Positions 8,257 through 18,023 of a DNA stretch of 64,000 nt are shown here, piece after piece. Below the pieces are notes generated by a model. It did no database searches and had not been told where the DNA came from. It saw only the letters and a list, made by a program, of their open reading frames with translations. The stretch is from Ferrovibrio sp. MS7 (lineage in GTDB: Bacteria > Pseudomonadota > Alphaproteobacteria > Ferrovibrionales > Ferrovibrionaceae): positions 2,446,001-2,510,000 of the forward strand of contig NZ_JBBKBA010000001.1 of NCBI RefSeq assembly GCF_038404985.1. Reading direction: 5' to 3'. Each line of letters opens with the position of its first letter. Position 1 is the first letter of the stretch. Position numbers and translations under genes: made by a program.

Positions 8257-10041
8257 ATGTCCCGCTACCGCACCCATACCTGTGGCCAATTGCGCGCTGA
8301 ATCAGTCGGCGCCACGGTCAAGCTTGCCGGCTGGGTGCATCGCCGCCGCGACCACGGCAACCTGATGTTCATCGACCTGCGTGACCATTACGGCATTACC
8401 CAGGTGGTGGCGGAAAGCGGCTCTGAGGCCTTCAAGGCGCTGGAGAAGCTGCGCTCCGAATTCGTCATCTCGGTCAGCGGCAAGGTGGTGGCGCGCACGC
8501 CGGAGACGGTGAACCCGAACCTGCCGACCGGCGCGGTTGAACTGGTGGTCGAGGCCGTGGAAGTGCTGGGTGAGGCGCAGGAACTGCCGATGCCGGTTTT
8601 CGGCGAGCAGGAATACCCCGAAGATATTCGCCTCAAGTACCGCTTCCTCGACCTGCGCCGCGAACGCCTGCATAACAACATCATCCTGCGCTCGAAGGTG
8701 ATCTCCTCGATCCGCCGCCGCATGACCGATCAGGGCTTCATGGAATTCCAGACCCCGATCCTCACCGCGTCATCGCCGGAAGGCGCGCGCGACTTCCTGG
8801 TGCCGAGCCGCCTGCATCCCGGCCGCTTCTATGCGCTGCCGCAGGCGCCGCAGCAGTTCAAGCAGCTCATCATGGTCTCGGGCTTCGACCGCTATTTCCA
8901 GATCGCGCCCTGCTTCCGCGACGAGGATGCGCGCAAGGACCGTTCCCCCGGCGAATTCTACCAGCTCGATGTCGAGATGAGCTTCGTGGAGCAGGACGAC
9001 GTTTTCAACGCCGTCGGCCCGGTGATCCATGGCGTGTTCCAGGAATTCGCCAATGGCCGCGATTGCGGTCCGGCTGAATTCCCGCGCATCCCGTATCGTG
9101 AATCGATGCTGAAATACGGCTCCGACAAGCCGGACCTGCGCAACCCGATCATCCTCGCCGATGTGACCGAGGTGTTCCGCGGTTCGGGCTTTGGTGTGTT
9201 CGCCCGCAGCATCGAGAATGGTGGCGTGGTGCGCGGCATTCCGGCACCGGGCGCCGCGGGCCGTCCGCGCAGCTTCTTCGACAAGATGAATGACTGGGCG
9301 CGCCAGGAAGGCGCCGCCGGCCTCGGCTACATCATCTTCGACAATGGCGAGGCCAAGGGGCCGATTGCCAAGTTCCTGGATGCCGAGCGTATCGCCAAGC
9401 TGAAGGCCGTGGCCAATGTGAAGGATGGCGATGCCATCTTCTTCGCCTGCGACAAGGAATTGCCGGCGGCCAAGCTGGCCGGCCAGGCGCGTATCCGCAT
9501 CGGCGACGAACTCGATATCTGCGAGAAGAATGTCTTCAAGTTCTGCTGGATCGTCGACTTCCCGATGTTCGAGTATAACGAGGACGAGAAGAAGGTGGAT
9601 TTCAGCCACAACCCGTTCTCGATGCCGCAGGGCGGCCTGGAAGCGCTGAACAGCCAGGATCCGCTGACCATCAACGCCTACCAGTACGACATCGTGTGCA
9701 ACGGCGTGGAGCTTTCCTCGGGCGCCATCCGTAACCACAAGCCGGAAATCATGTACAAGGCATTCGAGATCGCCGGCTATGGCCCGGAAGTGGTGGAAGG
9801 CAAGTTCGGCGGCATGCTGAATGCGTTCAAGTATGGCGCCCCGCCGCATGGCGGCATCGCGCCGGGCATCGACCGCATCGTCATGCTGCTGGCCGATGAG
9901 CCGAATATCCGCGAGATCGTGCTGTTCCCGATGAACCAGCAGGCGCAGGACCTGATGATGCAGGCGCCGAGCGAAGTGACGCTGAAGCAGCTCCGCGAAC
10001 TGCATATCCGTATCCACGCGCCCGAACTCGACAAGAAATAG
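8257..10041 (+). CDS. aspS: Aspartyl-tRNA synthetase
   Basis: A 594-residue bacterial-type class IIb synthetase that charges tRNA-Asp and possibly tRNA-Asn. Visible parts are the N-terminal OB fold ([20 protein letters not shown]), class II motif 2 ([20 protein letters not shown]), the bacterial GAD insertion domain around residues 290–400, and motif 3 in [21 protein letters not shown]. The ATG at 8257 begins [13 protein letters not shown], the normal family N-terminus; the frame is open upstream but that part lies opposite rnd. Whether it also makes Asp-tRNA-Asn depends on gatCAB, which is not in the window. Confidence 0.97.
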   Translation: MSRYRTHTCGQLRAESVGATVKLAGWVHRRRDHGNLMFIDLRDHYGITQVVAESGSEAFKALEKLRSEFVISVSGKVVARTPETVNPNLPTGAVELVVEAVEVLGEAQELPMPVFGEQEYPEDIRLKYRFLDLRRERLHNNIILRSKVISSIRRRMTDQGFMEFQTPILTASSPEGARDFLVPSRLHPGRFYALPQAPQQFKQLIMVSGFDRYFQIAPCFRDEDARKDRSPGEFYQLDVEMSFVEQDDVFNAVGPVIHGVFQEFANGRDCGPAEFPRIPYRESMLKYGSDKPDLRNPIILADVTEVFRGSGFGVFARSIENGGVVRGIPAPGAAGRPRSFFDKMNDWARQEGAAGLGYIIFDNGEAKGPIAKFLDAERIAKLKAVANVKDGDAIFFACDKELPAAKLAGQARIRIGDELDICEKNVFKFCWIVDFPMFEYNEDEKKVDFSHNPFSMPQGGLEALNSQDPLTINAYQYDIVCNGVELSSGAIRNHKPEIMYKAFEIAGYGPEVVEGKFGGMLNAFKYGAPPHGGIAPGIDRIVMLLADEPNIREIVLFPMNQQAQDLMMQAPSEVTLKQLRELHIRIHAPELDKK

Positions 10042-10053
10042 TCCCATTAATTG

Positions 10054-10129
10054 CGTCATGCGCGGACTTGATCCGCGCATCTCTTGGTAAATCGAAAACC
10101 AGATGCCCGGGTCGAGCCCGGCCATGACG
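10054..10129. repeat. Intergenic double-hairpin repeat, subfamily II, copy 1
   Basis: A 76-bp element between aspS and marC, bounded by CGTCATG and CATGACG. The left hairpin has arms TGCGCGGA/TCCGCGCA with loop CTTGA; the right hairpin is CCGGG/CCCGG. The two halves are inverted copies of one ATGCCCGG…CCGGGCATCT-type unit. It matches the copies at 20726 and 24858 nearly base for base. Confidence 0.85.
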
Positions 10130-10187
10130 ATGGTGTGGGCTGGAACTGCGCTAGACGGTAGCACCGACAGACAGCAAGGAGGGGCGT

Positions 10188-10820
10188 ATGCGTGATAGCT
10201 TCGAATATATCCGCTACGCCATCACGCTGTTCTCGATCCTGGATCCGTTCGCGGCCATCCCGCTCTTCCTGATGCTGATGGAAGGCCGCTCGGGCGCGGA
10301 GAAGGCCAAGACAGCCCGCACCGCTGCCATCGCCGTGTTCGGCGTACTGGTGGTCTCCGCACTCTCGGGCGACATGATCCTGCGGCTGCTGGGCGCCAGC
10401 CTTGCCGCCTTCCAGGTTGGCGGCGGTATCGTGCTGTTCCTGATGGCGCTCAGCATGGTCAATGCGCAGATGAGCCCGCAGCAGCAGACGCCGGAAGAGG
10501 CGGCCGAGGCCGGCGCGCGCGATGCCGTGGGCGTGGTGCCGATTGCCATGCCGCTGCTGGTCGGCCCCGGTTCGATTTCCGCCACCATCATTACCATGCA
10601 GAGTGGTGACGGCTTCCTGCATCAGGGTGTGGTGATCCTCGCCATTCTGGTTGTGTGCGTTGCGGTATGGATCGTGCTGCGGCTGGCGGTTCCCATCGGC
10701 CAGCGCATGGGCCGCACCGGATTGAATATCCTCAACCGCATTTTCGGCTTGCTGCTGGCCGCCGTTGCAGTGCAGATTTTTGCCAACGGCCTGCGTGGGC
10801 TGTTCCCCGGATTGCACTGA
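10188..10820 (+). CDS. marC: MarC family integral membrane protein
   Basis: A 210-residue membrane protein with six predicted helices. The opening ITLFSILDPFAAIPLFLML, the GDMILRLLG/GGGIVLFLMALSM segment and PIAMPLLVGPGSISATI near residue 120 are hallmarks of the MarC family. The function is not established; an early link to multiple antibiotic resistance was not upheld. An AAGGAGG-type ribosome site lies 8 bases before the ATG. It is separated from aspS by a double-hairpin repeat and has only 41 bases to the following esterase, with which it may be co-transcribed. Confidence 0.88.
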   Translation: MRDSFEYIRYAITLFSILDPFAAIPLFLMLMEGRSGAEKAKTARTAAIAVFGVLVVSALSGDMILRLLGASLAAFQVGGGIVLFLMALSMVNAQMSPQQQTPEEAAEAGARDAVGVVPIAMPLLVGPGSISATIITMQSGDGFLHQGVVILAILVVCVAVWIVLRLAVPIGQRMGRTGLNILNRIFGLLLAAVAVQIFANGLRGLFPGLH

Positions 10821-10861
10821 ATAAAAATCGCTACTGAACGCCAAGCAAAAGGCACCAAGCC

Positions 10862-11797
10862 ATGCTCGATCCTGAAGCCAAGGCCCTGCTCGACGCGGTG
10901 GCCGCCGCCAATCGTCCCGCCTATGAGTCCATCGGCGCCGAGGCGGCGCGCAAGCTGTACAAGGAAACCCGTGGCGCGGTGTCGCCGGAACCGCCGGAAG
11001 TTTCCGAGGTCGGCAATTTCGCCTGTCCGGGGCCGAATGGTCCGATCCCGCTGCGCTATTACCGCCCGATCGACGTCGATAAGAAAGACGTATTGCCGGT
11101 GCTGGTGTTCTACCATGGCGGCGGCTGGGTGATCGGCGATCTCGATACCCATGATGTCGTCTGCCGCACCCTGGCGAATAATTCAGGCTGTGCCGTGGTC
11201 AGCGTCGATTACCGCATGGGGCCGGAATTCAAATTCCCCGCCGCCATCGAGGATGCCTATGCCGCGCTGGTCTGGGTGGTGGAGGAAGCCAAACATCTCC
11301 GCGTCGATGCCGAGCGCCTCGCCGTAGGCGGCGATTCCGCTGGCGGCAATATCGCCGCCGTGGTGGCGTTGCTGGCGCGCGACGCGGGCAAGCCGGCGAT
11401 CAAGTTCCAACTGCTGATCTATCCCGCCACCAACATGGCGATGGAGACGGAGTCGCACAAAAACTTCGCCACCGGCCATCTGCTCACCCATAGCAGCATG
11501 ACCTGGTTCCAGCTCATGTATCTGAACGGCCCGGCCGACTGCGAGGATTGGCGTGCCTCGCCGCTGAAGGCGCCGTCGCTCGCCAACCTGCCGCGCGGCT
11601 ATGTGGTAGTGGCTGGCAACGACCCCTTGCGCGATGAAGGCGTCGCCTATGCCCAGGCTTTGCAGGCAGCCGGTAACGTGGTGCAGTTCCGCGAATTCCC
11701 CGGCACCATCCACGGCTTCATCACCATGGGCAAGGTGCTGCCGCAAGCCAACGAGGCCCTCGCCGAAATGGGCGCGGTGCTGAAGGCGGGATTGTAG
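10862..11797 (+). CDS. Alpha/beta hydrolase, hormone-sensitive-lipase (family IV) esterase
   Basis: A 311-residue cytoplasmic esterase. The HSL-family oxyanion motif HGGGW is near residue 86 (VFYHGGGWVIGDL), the nucleophile elbow GDSAGG near residue 159, the acid in GNDPLRDEG near residue 257, and the catalytic His in GTIHGF near residue 287. Family IV enzymes hydrolyse short-chain acyl esters; the physiological substrate is unknown. There is no signal peptide. It stands 41 bases after marC and is convergent with the pentapeptide-repeat gene, 7 bases away. Confidence 0.88.
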   Translation: MLDPEAKALLDAVAAANRPAYESIGAEAARKLYKETRGAVSPEPPEVSEVGNFACPGPNGPIPLRYYRPIDVDKKDVLPVLVFYHGGGWVIGDLDTHDVVCRTLANNSGCAVVSVDYRMGPEFKFPAAIEDAYAALVWVVEEAKHLRVDAERLAVGGDSAGGNIAAVVALLARDAGKPAIKFQLLIYPATNMAMETESHKNFATGHLLTHSSMTWFQLMYLNGPADCEDWRASPLKAPSLANLPRGYVVVAGNDPLRDEGVAYAQALQAAGNVVQFREFPGTIHGFITMGKVLPQANEALAEMGAVLKAGL

Positions 11798-11804
11798 TTT
11801 TTGT

Positions 11805-12743
11805 TTAGACGCTGCCCGCCGGCATGAAGCCGAAGGCCTGATCCAGCATGGCGCCACGGAAATCGGCGCCTTGGATGTCGGCGGCGGAGAGATTGGCGCC
11901 GCGCAGGTCGGCGCAGATCAGCTTGGCGCCACGCAAGCTGCAGCGCGCCATGTTGGCGCCGACCAGGTTGGCGCCGGAGAGTTCGGCGCCGTCGAGATTG
12001 AGCCCGACCAGATTCCAGTTGGAGAGGTCGGCGCGCTGGCCGGCCCTGCCGTCGCTCTGCACCCAGGAGGCATGGGATTCCAGCGCCATGTAGACGGCCG
12101 CCGGCTTGGCCGCCTTGGGCACCTTGCCGCCGCCGGAAATGATCTGCTCGCCGAGTTCGCTTGGCATGTCGGCCATGGAGAAATCGGCGCCGCGCAGGTC
12201 GGCGCCTTTCAGCGACAGGCCGGTGATGCTGGCATAGGCGAAATTGGCGTCCTGCAGGTTCGCCTTGTCGAAGATGGTGTCGTTCAGCGTTGCCGCCACG
12301 AAGGAGGCGCCGCGCGCCGAGGCGCCGCCGAGCTTGGTCTCCTGCCGGCCATCGGCGACATTCTCCGGCGGCGTGTAGGGCCGGAAATCGGCGCTGTCGA
12401 AACGCGTGTTGTTGAGGATGGCGCGGCTCAAGTCGACGCCACGCATCAGCGCCTGGGCGAAATTGCCTTCGCTGAGATCGGCGGCGGTCATGTCGCTGCC
12501 GTTGAATTCGGCTTCCACGGCATCGACGCCGCGCATGTCGGTGCAGAACAGCCGGCATTGCTGCAGCACCACCCGGCGCAGGTTGCGCCGCGTCAGCTTG
12601 GTGGAGCCGAGATCGGTGCGGGCCAGCTTCAACTGCCGCCCGACCTTGACCGAGGTGCCGATGGAGAGCGTGAACCGGGCGTGGGAATCCAGCCGGTCGC
12701 CGAGATCGGTGGGGCAGGTTGCATAGCTGGGGCCGCTGGTCAT
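11805..12743 (-). CDS. Pentapeptide-repeat protein
   Basis: A 312-residue protein with many A(D/N)LXX-type pentapeptides in two blocks: about residues 65–175 (e.g. ADLSEGNF, ANLQDANF, ADLRGADF) and about 235–310 (e.g. ANLVGAN, ADLRGANLSAAD). Such tandem repeats fold as a right-handed quadrilateral beta helix. The first 60 residues (RFTLSIGTSVKVGRQLKLART) look like a separate small beta domain. Some family members protect DNA gyrase, but most have no known role and this one lacks any diagnostic partner. The two blocks are separated by a non-repeat linker around residues 180–230. There is no signal peptide. Confidence 0.85.
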   Translation of the reverse strand: MTSGPSYATCPTDLGDRLDSHARFTLSIGTSVKVGRQLKLARTDLGSTKLTRRNLRRVVLQQCRLFCTDMRGVDAVEAEFNGSDMTAADLSEGNFAQALMRGVDLSRAILNNTRFDSADFRPYTPPENVADGRQETKLGGASARGASFVAATLNDTIFDKANLQDANFAYASITGLSLKGADLRGADFSMADMPSELGEQIISGGGKVPKAAKPAAVYMALESHASWVQSDGRAGQRADLSNWNLVGLNLDGAELSGANLVGANMARCSLRGAKLICADLRGANLSAADIQGADFRGAMLDQAFGFMPAGSV

Positions 12744-12783
12744 GCCACCAGTATAGGGGGGCAGGCGTGATTCGGTAAACGCA

Positions 12784-13239
12784 TCAGCGCCGGCTGCCCA
12801 GCACCATCACCCAGAGTGTCTGGCCCTGCAATTCACCCTGGGCGATACCGGCCTCGCGCAATTCCGGCCGCAGCAGATTTTCCCGGTGGCCCGGGCTTTC
12901 CAGCCAGGCGGCCAGGGTCTCGGCGGCATTCGGCGTGCCATGCGCCAGGTTCTCGGCGGCGAAGGCGAAGGGATAGCCGGCGCGGACCAGGCGTTCGCGC
13001 AGGTCGCTGCCATCGCAGCCCTGGTGGCTGAGGCGGCCGCAGCGCGGCAGGTCGGCGGCGAGTTCGGCGGCGGCCAGGCGGAGCTGCGGATTGTCGCGCA
13101 GCACGTCCAGTCCGCTCCGGGCGCGGGTGGCGTTCACCGCCACCAGCAAGGCGCGGGTCTCATCCGCCCAGGCAGCGGGCGCCCAGGCAAGCTGGGTCGC
13201 CAGCAGCATCGCAGCCAGAATCAGGTGCCTCAGGAGCAT
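12784..13239 (-). CDS. Exported CAP/SCP domain protein
   Basis: A 151-residue protein with a signal peptide ([19 protein letters not shown], then AWADE) and one CAP domain. CAP signs are [22 protein letters not shown], the His in [23 protein letters not shown] and [15 protein letters not shown]. Bacterial CAP proteins are exported and of mostly unknown function. The start at 13239 overlaps the last 10 bases of nrdJ, so translation is probably coupled to it; an ATG at 13266 is possible but would spoil the signal peptide. The two Cys flanking the His ([11 protein letters not shown]) may form a disulfide. Confidence 0.8.
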   Translation of the reverse strand: MLLRHLILAAMLLATQLAWAPAAWADETRALLVAVNATRARSGLDVLRDNPQLRLAAAELAADLPRCGRLSHQGCDGSDLRERLVRAGYPFAFAAENLAHGTPNAAETLAAWLESPGHRENLLRPELREAGIAQGELQGQTLWVMVLGSRR

Positions 13240-16200
13240 CCTGTGGTGCCGCCACAGGAATCGCATTTCAGGCAGGTACCGTTGCGCACCAGGGTGAAGT
13301 TGCCGCATTCCGGGCAGGCATCGCCTTCATAGCCCTTCATCCGCGCTTCGCGGATGCGGCTGGAGCGGCTGCTGCTGCCTGCGCCTTCTTCATGGCTGCC
13401 GGCCAGCACATTCACCGCCGCCGTGATGTTGAGGCCATCGGTGCCGGTTGCCTGAAGCTGCATGGTGGCGGCGCCCGTGCCAGCCGCGGCATTGTTCAGC
13501 ACATAGAGGTTGGAGCGGACATAGCCGTTCGAGGCCATGGCGGCCACGGGTGCCATCTCCGTGGTGTGGGCTTCCTTGGCGCCCAGTGCATCGGGGCGCA
13601 GGTCTTCCGGCTGCACATGGGCGAGGTCGGTGCGGCCCAAGTAGCTCACCGCCAGTTCGCGGAACACATAGTCGAGGATCGAGGTCGCCATCTTGATGAC
13701 GTCGTTGCCTTCCACCATGCCCGAAGGCTCGAAGCGGGTGAAGGTGAAGGCATCGACGAATTCCTCCAGCGGCACGCCGTATTGCAGGCCGATGGAGATG
13801 GCGATGGCGAAATTATTCATCAGGCTGCGGAAGGCGGCGCCTTCCTTGTGCATGTCGATGAAGATTTCGCCGAGCTTGCCTTCGTCATATTCACCGGTGC
13901 GCAGATACACCTTGTGGCCGCCGACCACGGCCTTCTGGGTGTAGCCCTTGCGGCGCAGCGGCAGGCGCTGGCGGCCGGCGATGTATTTCTCGACAATGCG
14001 CTCGGCAACGATCTGGGCGCGGGCGGCAGCCGGCGCTTCGATCACGCGGTCGAGGGTGTCTTCAACCGCCTCGGCATCGTCGTCGAGCAACTGCGATTGC
14101 AGCGGCTGGCTCAGCTTGGAACCGTCGCGGTAGAGCGCGATGGCCTTGCAGCCAAGCTTCCAGGCCGAGAGATAGGCCTCCGTGCATTCCTCGACGCTGG
14201 CCGAATTCGGCATGTTGATGGTCTTGGAGATGGCGCCGGTGATGAAGGGCTGCGCCGAGGCCATCATGCGGATATGGCTGGCCGAGGACAGGAAGCGGGT
14301 GCCGTCCTTGCCGCAGGGGTTGGCGCAGTCGAACACCGGCAGATGCTCGTCCTTGAGATAGGGCGCCCCTTCCAGGGTCATGGCGCCGCAGCAATGCAGG
14401 TTGGCGGCGGCGATCTCTTCGGCCGTGAAGCCGATGGCGGTGAGCAGGTCGAAATCCGGCGCGTTGAGCCGCTGTTCCGGGATGCCGAGTTCGTTGGTGC
14501 AGAAAACCGTGCCGAGGGTAAAGCGGTTGAGCACGAACTTGATGTCGAAGGCGGTGCGCAGGCCGGCTTCCACCTTGGCGATGGCTTCTGCCGTGAAGCC
14601 CTTGGCCTTCAGCGTGGTGTGGTTGACGCCCGGCGCGCCGCGCAGCGTGCCATGGCCCACGGCGTAATCGATGATGGCGCGGATTTCGCCTTCGGTATAG
14701 CCGAGCGTGCGGAGCGCAAGCGGCACGGTGCGGTTGATGATCTTGAAATAGCCGCCGCCGGCCAGCTTCTTGAACTTCACCAGGGCGAAATCCGGTTCGA
14801 TGCCGGTGGTGTCGCAATCCATCACCAGACCGATGGTGCCGGTGGGAGCGATGACGCTGACCTGGGCGTTGCGGTAGCCATGCGCCTCGCCGAGCGACAA
14901 GGCGCGGTCCCAGGCTTCCTGGGCCGCCGTGCGCAGCGCGGCATCGGCGCAATGGCCGTGATCCAGCGGCAGCGGTGCGATATGCAGGCCCTCATAGCCG
15001 GCAAGCTGGCCTTGCGCGGCGCGGCGATGGTTGCGCACCACCCGCAGCATCTGGTCGGCATTGCGGCTGTAGCCGGGGAAGGCACCGAGTTCGGCCGCCA
15101 TCTCGGCGGAGGTGGCATAGGCGGCGCCGGTCATCAAGGCGGTGATGGCACCGCAGAGCGCGCGGCCCTCATCGGAATCATAGGACATGCCGCAGCTCAT
15201 CAGCAGCGCGCCGAGATTGGCATAGCCGAGGCCGAGCGTGCGGAATTCATAGGAGCGGCGGGCGATTTCGCGGCTCGGGAACTGCGCCATCAGCACGCTG
15301 ATTTCCAGCGTCACGGTCCACAGCCGGCAGGCATGCTCGAAGCCCTGCACGTCGAAGCGGCCATCATCGCTGCGGAAGCACATCAGATTCAGCGACGCGA
15401 GATTGCAGGCCGTGTCGTCCAGGAACATGTATTCCGAGCAAGGGTTGGAGGCGTTGATGCGGCCATCCTCAGGGCAGGTATGCCAATCGTTGATCGTGGT
15501 GTCGTATTGCAGGCCGGGGTCGGCGGAGGCCCAGGCAGCTTGGCCGATCTTGTCCCACAGCTTGCGCGCCGGCAGGGTCTTGGCAGCCTTGCCATCGGTG
15601 CGCCGCGTCAGCGTCCAGTCGGCATCGCGCTCCACGGCGAGCAGGAAGTCATCCGGCACGCGCACGGAATTGTTCGAGTTCTGGCCGGAAACGGTGAGAT
15701 AGGCTTCGCCATCCCAGTCGGTGTCATAGGCGCGGAAATCGAGCTGGTCATAGCCCTGGCGGGCCATCTGCAGCACGCGCTGCACATAGTTTTCCGGGAT
15801 CATCGCGGCGCGGGCGGCGCGGATTTCCTTGCGTAAAGCGGCATTCTGCTTCGGGTCGCAGCCACCGGCCTCATTGCAGGCGGCAAGCACGCGGCCGAGA
15901 TGCTGGCGCGACAGCTTGGAGCCGGCGACCAGAGCCGCCACCTTCTGCTCCTCGATCACCTTCCAGTCGATGAAGGCTTCGATATCAGGATGGTCGATGT
16001 CGCAGATCACCATCTTGGCGGCGCGGCGCGTGGTGCCGCCCGATTTGATGGCGCCAGCGGCGCGGTCGCCGATCTTGAGGAAACTCATCAGGCCCGACGA
16101 CTTGCCGCCGCCGGAAAGCTTTTCGTCCTCGCCGCGCAGGCGCGAGAAGTTGGAGCCGGTGCCGGAGCCGTATTTGAACAGCCGCGCCTCACGGGTCCAC

Positions 16201-16850
16201 AGATCCATGATGCCGCCCTCGTTGACGAGGTCGTCCTCCACCGACTGGATGAAGCAGGCATGCGGCTGCGGATGCTCATAGGCCGAGTCCGACTGCACCA
16301 GCTTGCCGGTGCGGTAATCGACATAATGATGCCCCTGGGCCGGGCCATCGATGCCATAGGCCCAATGCAGGCCGGTGTTGAACCATTGCGGCGAGTTCGG
16401 CGCACCGACCTGGGCGGCCAGCATGTAGCGCATCTCGTCGAAATAGGCGCGGGCATCCTCTTCCGAATCGAAATAGCCGCCCTTCCAGCCCCAATAGGCC
16501 CAGGTGCCGGCCAGGCGGTCGAAAACCTGCCGCGCGCTGGTCTCCTGGGTATAGCGCTCGGCCTCGGGCAGCTTCTCCAGCGCCGCCTCATCGGCTTCCT
16601 GGCGCCACAGCCATTGCGGCACGTCCGATTCTGGCACCGGCCGGCGGGCGGCGGGAATCCCGGCGCGGCGGAAATACTTCTGCGCCAGCACGTCGGCAGC
16701 CACCTGCGACCAGGGGGCCGGCACTTCCAGCTTATCCAGGCGGAACACCACGGAACCATCCGGATTGCGGATTTCGCTGGCCGTGAAACGGAACTCGATG
16801 CCGTCGTAAGCTTCACCCGCCGCATTGGTGTAGTGCCGTTGAATACGCAT
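13230..16850 (-). CDS. nrdJ: Vitamin B12-dependent (class II) ribonucleoside-diphosphate reductase
   Basis: A 1206-residue adenosylcobalamin-dependent reductase that makes deoxyribonucleotides. The catalytic N-x-C-x-E motif is in [23 protein letters not shown] near the middle, followed by the ten-stranded barrel segments ([26 protein letters not shown]). The C-terminus ends in a four-cysteine zinc ribbon (CPECGNF…CLKCDSCGG), typical of long alphaproteobacterial NrdJ. No NrdA/B or NrdD appears in the window, so this may be the main reductase. The ATG at 16850 starts [20 protein letters not shown]; upstream extension lacks similarity to the family. A promoter and a leader hairpin precede it. 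Confidence 0.95.
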   Translation of the reverse strand: MRIQRHYTNAAGEAYDGIEFRFTASEIRNPDGSVVFRLDKLEVPAPWSQVAADVLAQKYFRRAGIPAARRPVPESDVPQWLWRQEADEAALEKLPEAERYTQETSARQVFDRLAGTWAYWGWKGGYFDSEEDARAYFDEMRYMLAAQVGAPNSPQWFNTGLHWAYGIDGPAQGHHYVDYRTGKLVQSDSAYEHPQPHACFIQSVEDDLVNEGGIMDLWTREARLFKYGSGTGSNFSRLRGEDEKLSGGGKSSGLMSFLKIGDRAAGAIKSGGTTRRAAKMVICDIDHPDIEAFIDWKVIEEQKVAALVAGSKLSRQHLGRVLAACNEAGGCDPKQNAALRKEIRAARAAMIPENYVQRVLQMARQGYDQLDFRAYDTDWDGEAYLTVSGQNSNNSVRVPDDFLLAVERDADWTLTRRTDGKAAKTLPARKLWDKIGQAAWASADPGLQYDTTINDWHTCPEDGRINASNPCSEYMFLDDTACNLASLNLMCFRSDDGRFDVQGFEHACRLWTVTLEISVLMAQFPSREIARRSYEFRTLGLGYANLGALLMSCGMSYDSDEGRALCGAITALMTGAAYATSAEMAAELGAFPGYSRNADQMLRVVRNHRRAAQGQLAGYEGLHIAPLPLDHGHCADAALRTAAQEAWDRALSLGEAHGYRNAQVSVIAPTGTIGLVMDCDTTGIEPDFALVKFKKLAGGGYFKIINRTVPLALRTLGYTEGEIRAIIDYAVGHGTLRGAPGVNHTTLKAKGFTAEAIAKVEAGLRTAFDIKFVLNRFTLGTVFCTNELGIPEQRLNAPDFDLLTAIGFTAEEIAAANLHCCGAMTLEGAPYLKDEHLPVFDCANPCGKDGTRFLSSASHIRMMASAQPFITGAISKTINMPNSASVEECTEAYLSAWKLGCKAIALYRDGSKLSQPLQSQLLDDDAEAVEDTLDRVIEAPAAARAQIVAERIVEKYIAGRQRLPLRRKGYTQKAVVGGHKVYLRTGEYDEGKLGEIFIDMHKEGAAFRSLMNNFAIAISIGLQYGVPLEEFVDAFTFTRFEPSGMVEGNDVIKMATSILDYVFRELAVSYLGRTDLAHVQPEDLRPDALGAKEAHTTEMAPVAAMASNGYVRSNLYVLNNAAAGTGAATMQLQATGTDGLNITAAVNVLAGSHEEGAGSSSRSSRIREARMKGYEGDACPECGNFTLVRNGTCLKCDSCGGTTGCS

Positions 16851-16901
16851 TGCCGCCTGCCCCTCGTGCCCTGGAAATCGCCGCTGAATCAAAGACTTGA
16901 G

Positions 16902-16928
16902 GCCGCCAGAGCTACCAAATCTGGTGGC
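16902..16928 (-). other. Hairpin in the nrdJ leader
   Basis: In the minus-strand leader the arms GCCACCAGA and TCTGGCGGC pair at eight of nine positions around a 9-base loop. The hairpin lies about 50 bases before the nrdJ start and about 15 after the predicted transcription start. It is too small to be a cobalamin riboswitch. A folding or regulatory role is only a possibility. Confidence 0.4.
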
Positions 16929-16950
16929 TCGGCGACCTCGGATGGGCTAA

Positions 16951-16979
16951 ATCTAGGGTAAGGCCGGCGCGCGGGTCAA
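16951..16979 (-). promoter_or_regulatory. Sigma-70-type promoter of nrdJ
   Basis: Read on the minus strand: TTGACC, a 17-base spacer and CTAGAT. Transcription would begin near 16944, giving a leader of about 94 bases. No NrdR-type box pair is recognisable around it. Confidence 0.5.
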
Positions 16980-17036
16980 TTCTTCAAAGGGCGGTGTGCC
17001 TTATTAAAACCACAAGCATTGTGCTAGACTCGGGCC

Positions 17037-17585
17037 ATGCGCCGCATCCATTCCCTGCTGCTGATTCTTCTCCTGGCGGTTACCACCGCTGTTCCCCTGG
17101 GCGTTGCCGCCCAGGACCGGGTAACCCGGCAGGCGGCGGACAAGCTGATGGAGACTCTGAGCCTGGAAAAGCGGGTCGACTCCATCGTGCAGCTCTATTT
17201 GCAGTTCATGCCGCAATCGACTCCGGAGGAGCAGGCCCGCGCCCGGCTGCTGCGCGAACGCGCGCCCGGCGCCGGCCAGCGTTTCCGGGGCGCCGTCTCC
17301 AATGCTGCCGCCGCCCATTACAATCGTAATGAGCTGGCGGCGCTGGATCAGTTCTTCGCCAGCGACGAGGGCCAGCGCCTGATCGCCACCGCCGTGGGTC
17401 GGGCGCTGATGTCGATGGGCCGTGGCGGCACCCTGAAGCAGGGCGACCTGCTGAAGGCAGAGGATTTCGCCGGCCGGCCGGGGCTCGAAAAGGTTGTGTC
17501 CAAATACCCCGCTTTCGAGACCGCCGCGCGCAATGAACTGGGCCGCGAATTCGCCATGGAAATCGGCCTTCTGGTGATGAAATAG
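17037..17585 (+). CDS. Exported DUF2059-like protein
   Basis: A 182-residue protein with a clear signal peptide (MRRIHSLLLILLLAVTTAV, cleavage probably after GVAA). The mature part is helical: a first bundle (QAADKLMETLSLEKRVDSIVQLY) and a second, YNRNELAALDQFFASDEGQRLIATAVGRAL, which is the pattern of the DUF2059 family (helices that follow a 'F(Y/F)xSxxGq' turn). The function is unknown and location is periplasmic. It is divergent from nrdJ and followed after 89 bases by the NDUFA12 gene. A CACAAGCATTGTG palindrome at 17011–17023 lies just in front of the start. Confidence 0.65.
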   Translation: MRRIHSLLLILLLAVTTAVPLGVAAQDRVTRQAADKLMETLSLEKRVDSIVQLYLQFMPQSTPEEQARARLLRERAPGAGQRFRGAVSNAAAAHYNRNELAALDQFFASDEGQRLIATAVGRALMSMGRGGTLKQGDLLKAEDFAGRPGLEKVVSKYPAFETAARNELGREFAMEIGLLVMK

Positions 17586-17674
17586 GACGGCCGAATAAGG
17601 CTTTACGCAATGTTCGGGCAGTGCCATAGTCCGCCCATAATTCAGCGCACCAGCAGCGCGGAGACAGTGAGACC

Positions 17675-18013
17675 ATGAGCCTGATCGGCACGAAGCTCTA
17701 TACTTGGTGGAAAGGCGAGGCGGTCGGCAGCGACAGCTTCGGCAACAAGTATTTCCGCGAACGGAGCGGCGGGCGCCGCCGCTGGGTGATCTTCAACGGC
17801 CGCCCGGAAGCATCCAAAGTGCCGCCGGAATGGCATGCCTGGCTGCACCACACCGTTGATGACGCGCCGGTCGCCGGCGTGAAGAAGCATGTGTGGGAAA
17901 AGGAGCATCTGCCGAATCTGACCGGCACGCCCTACGCCTATCATCCGGCGGGGCAGGGCGGCGGCACGCGGCCCAAGGCCACAGGCGACTACGAAGCCTG
18001 GAAGCCGGAGTAG
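17675..18013 (+). CDS. NADH:ubiquinone oxidoreductase accessory subunit NDUFA12
   Basis: A 112-residue homologue of the mitochondrial complex I subunit NDUFA12 (B17.2). The core reads VGSDSFGNKYFRER, then RRWVIFNGRPEASKVPPEWHAWLHH and a late YHPAG segment, all family-typical. In alphaproteobacteria this protein is a supernumerary complex I subunit on the matrix/cytoplasmic arm and helps assembly or stability. It starts the NDUFA12–mlaD–DUF2155 run, with 10 and 6 bases between genes, a cluster seen throughout the class. Complex I core genes are not in the window. Confidence 0.93.
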   Translation: MSLIGTKLYTWWKGEAVGSDSFGNKYFRERSGGRRRWVIFNGRPEASKVPPEWHAWLHHTVDDAPVAGVKKHVWEKEHLPNLTGTPYAYHPAGQGGGTRPKATGDYEAWKPE

Positions 18014-18023
18014 GCGACGGCCC

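Noticed and set aside
17011-17023. CACAAGCATTGTG as an NrdR box
   Set aside because: It is palindromic but does not match the NrdR consensus, stands alone rather than in a pair, and lies nearer to the DUF2059 gene than to the nrdJ promoter.
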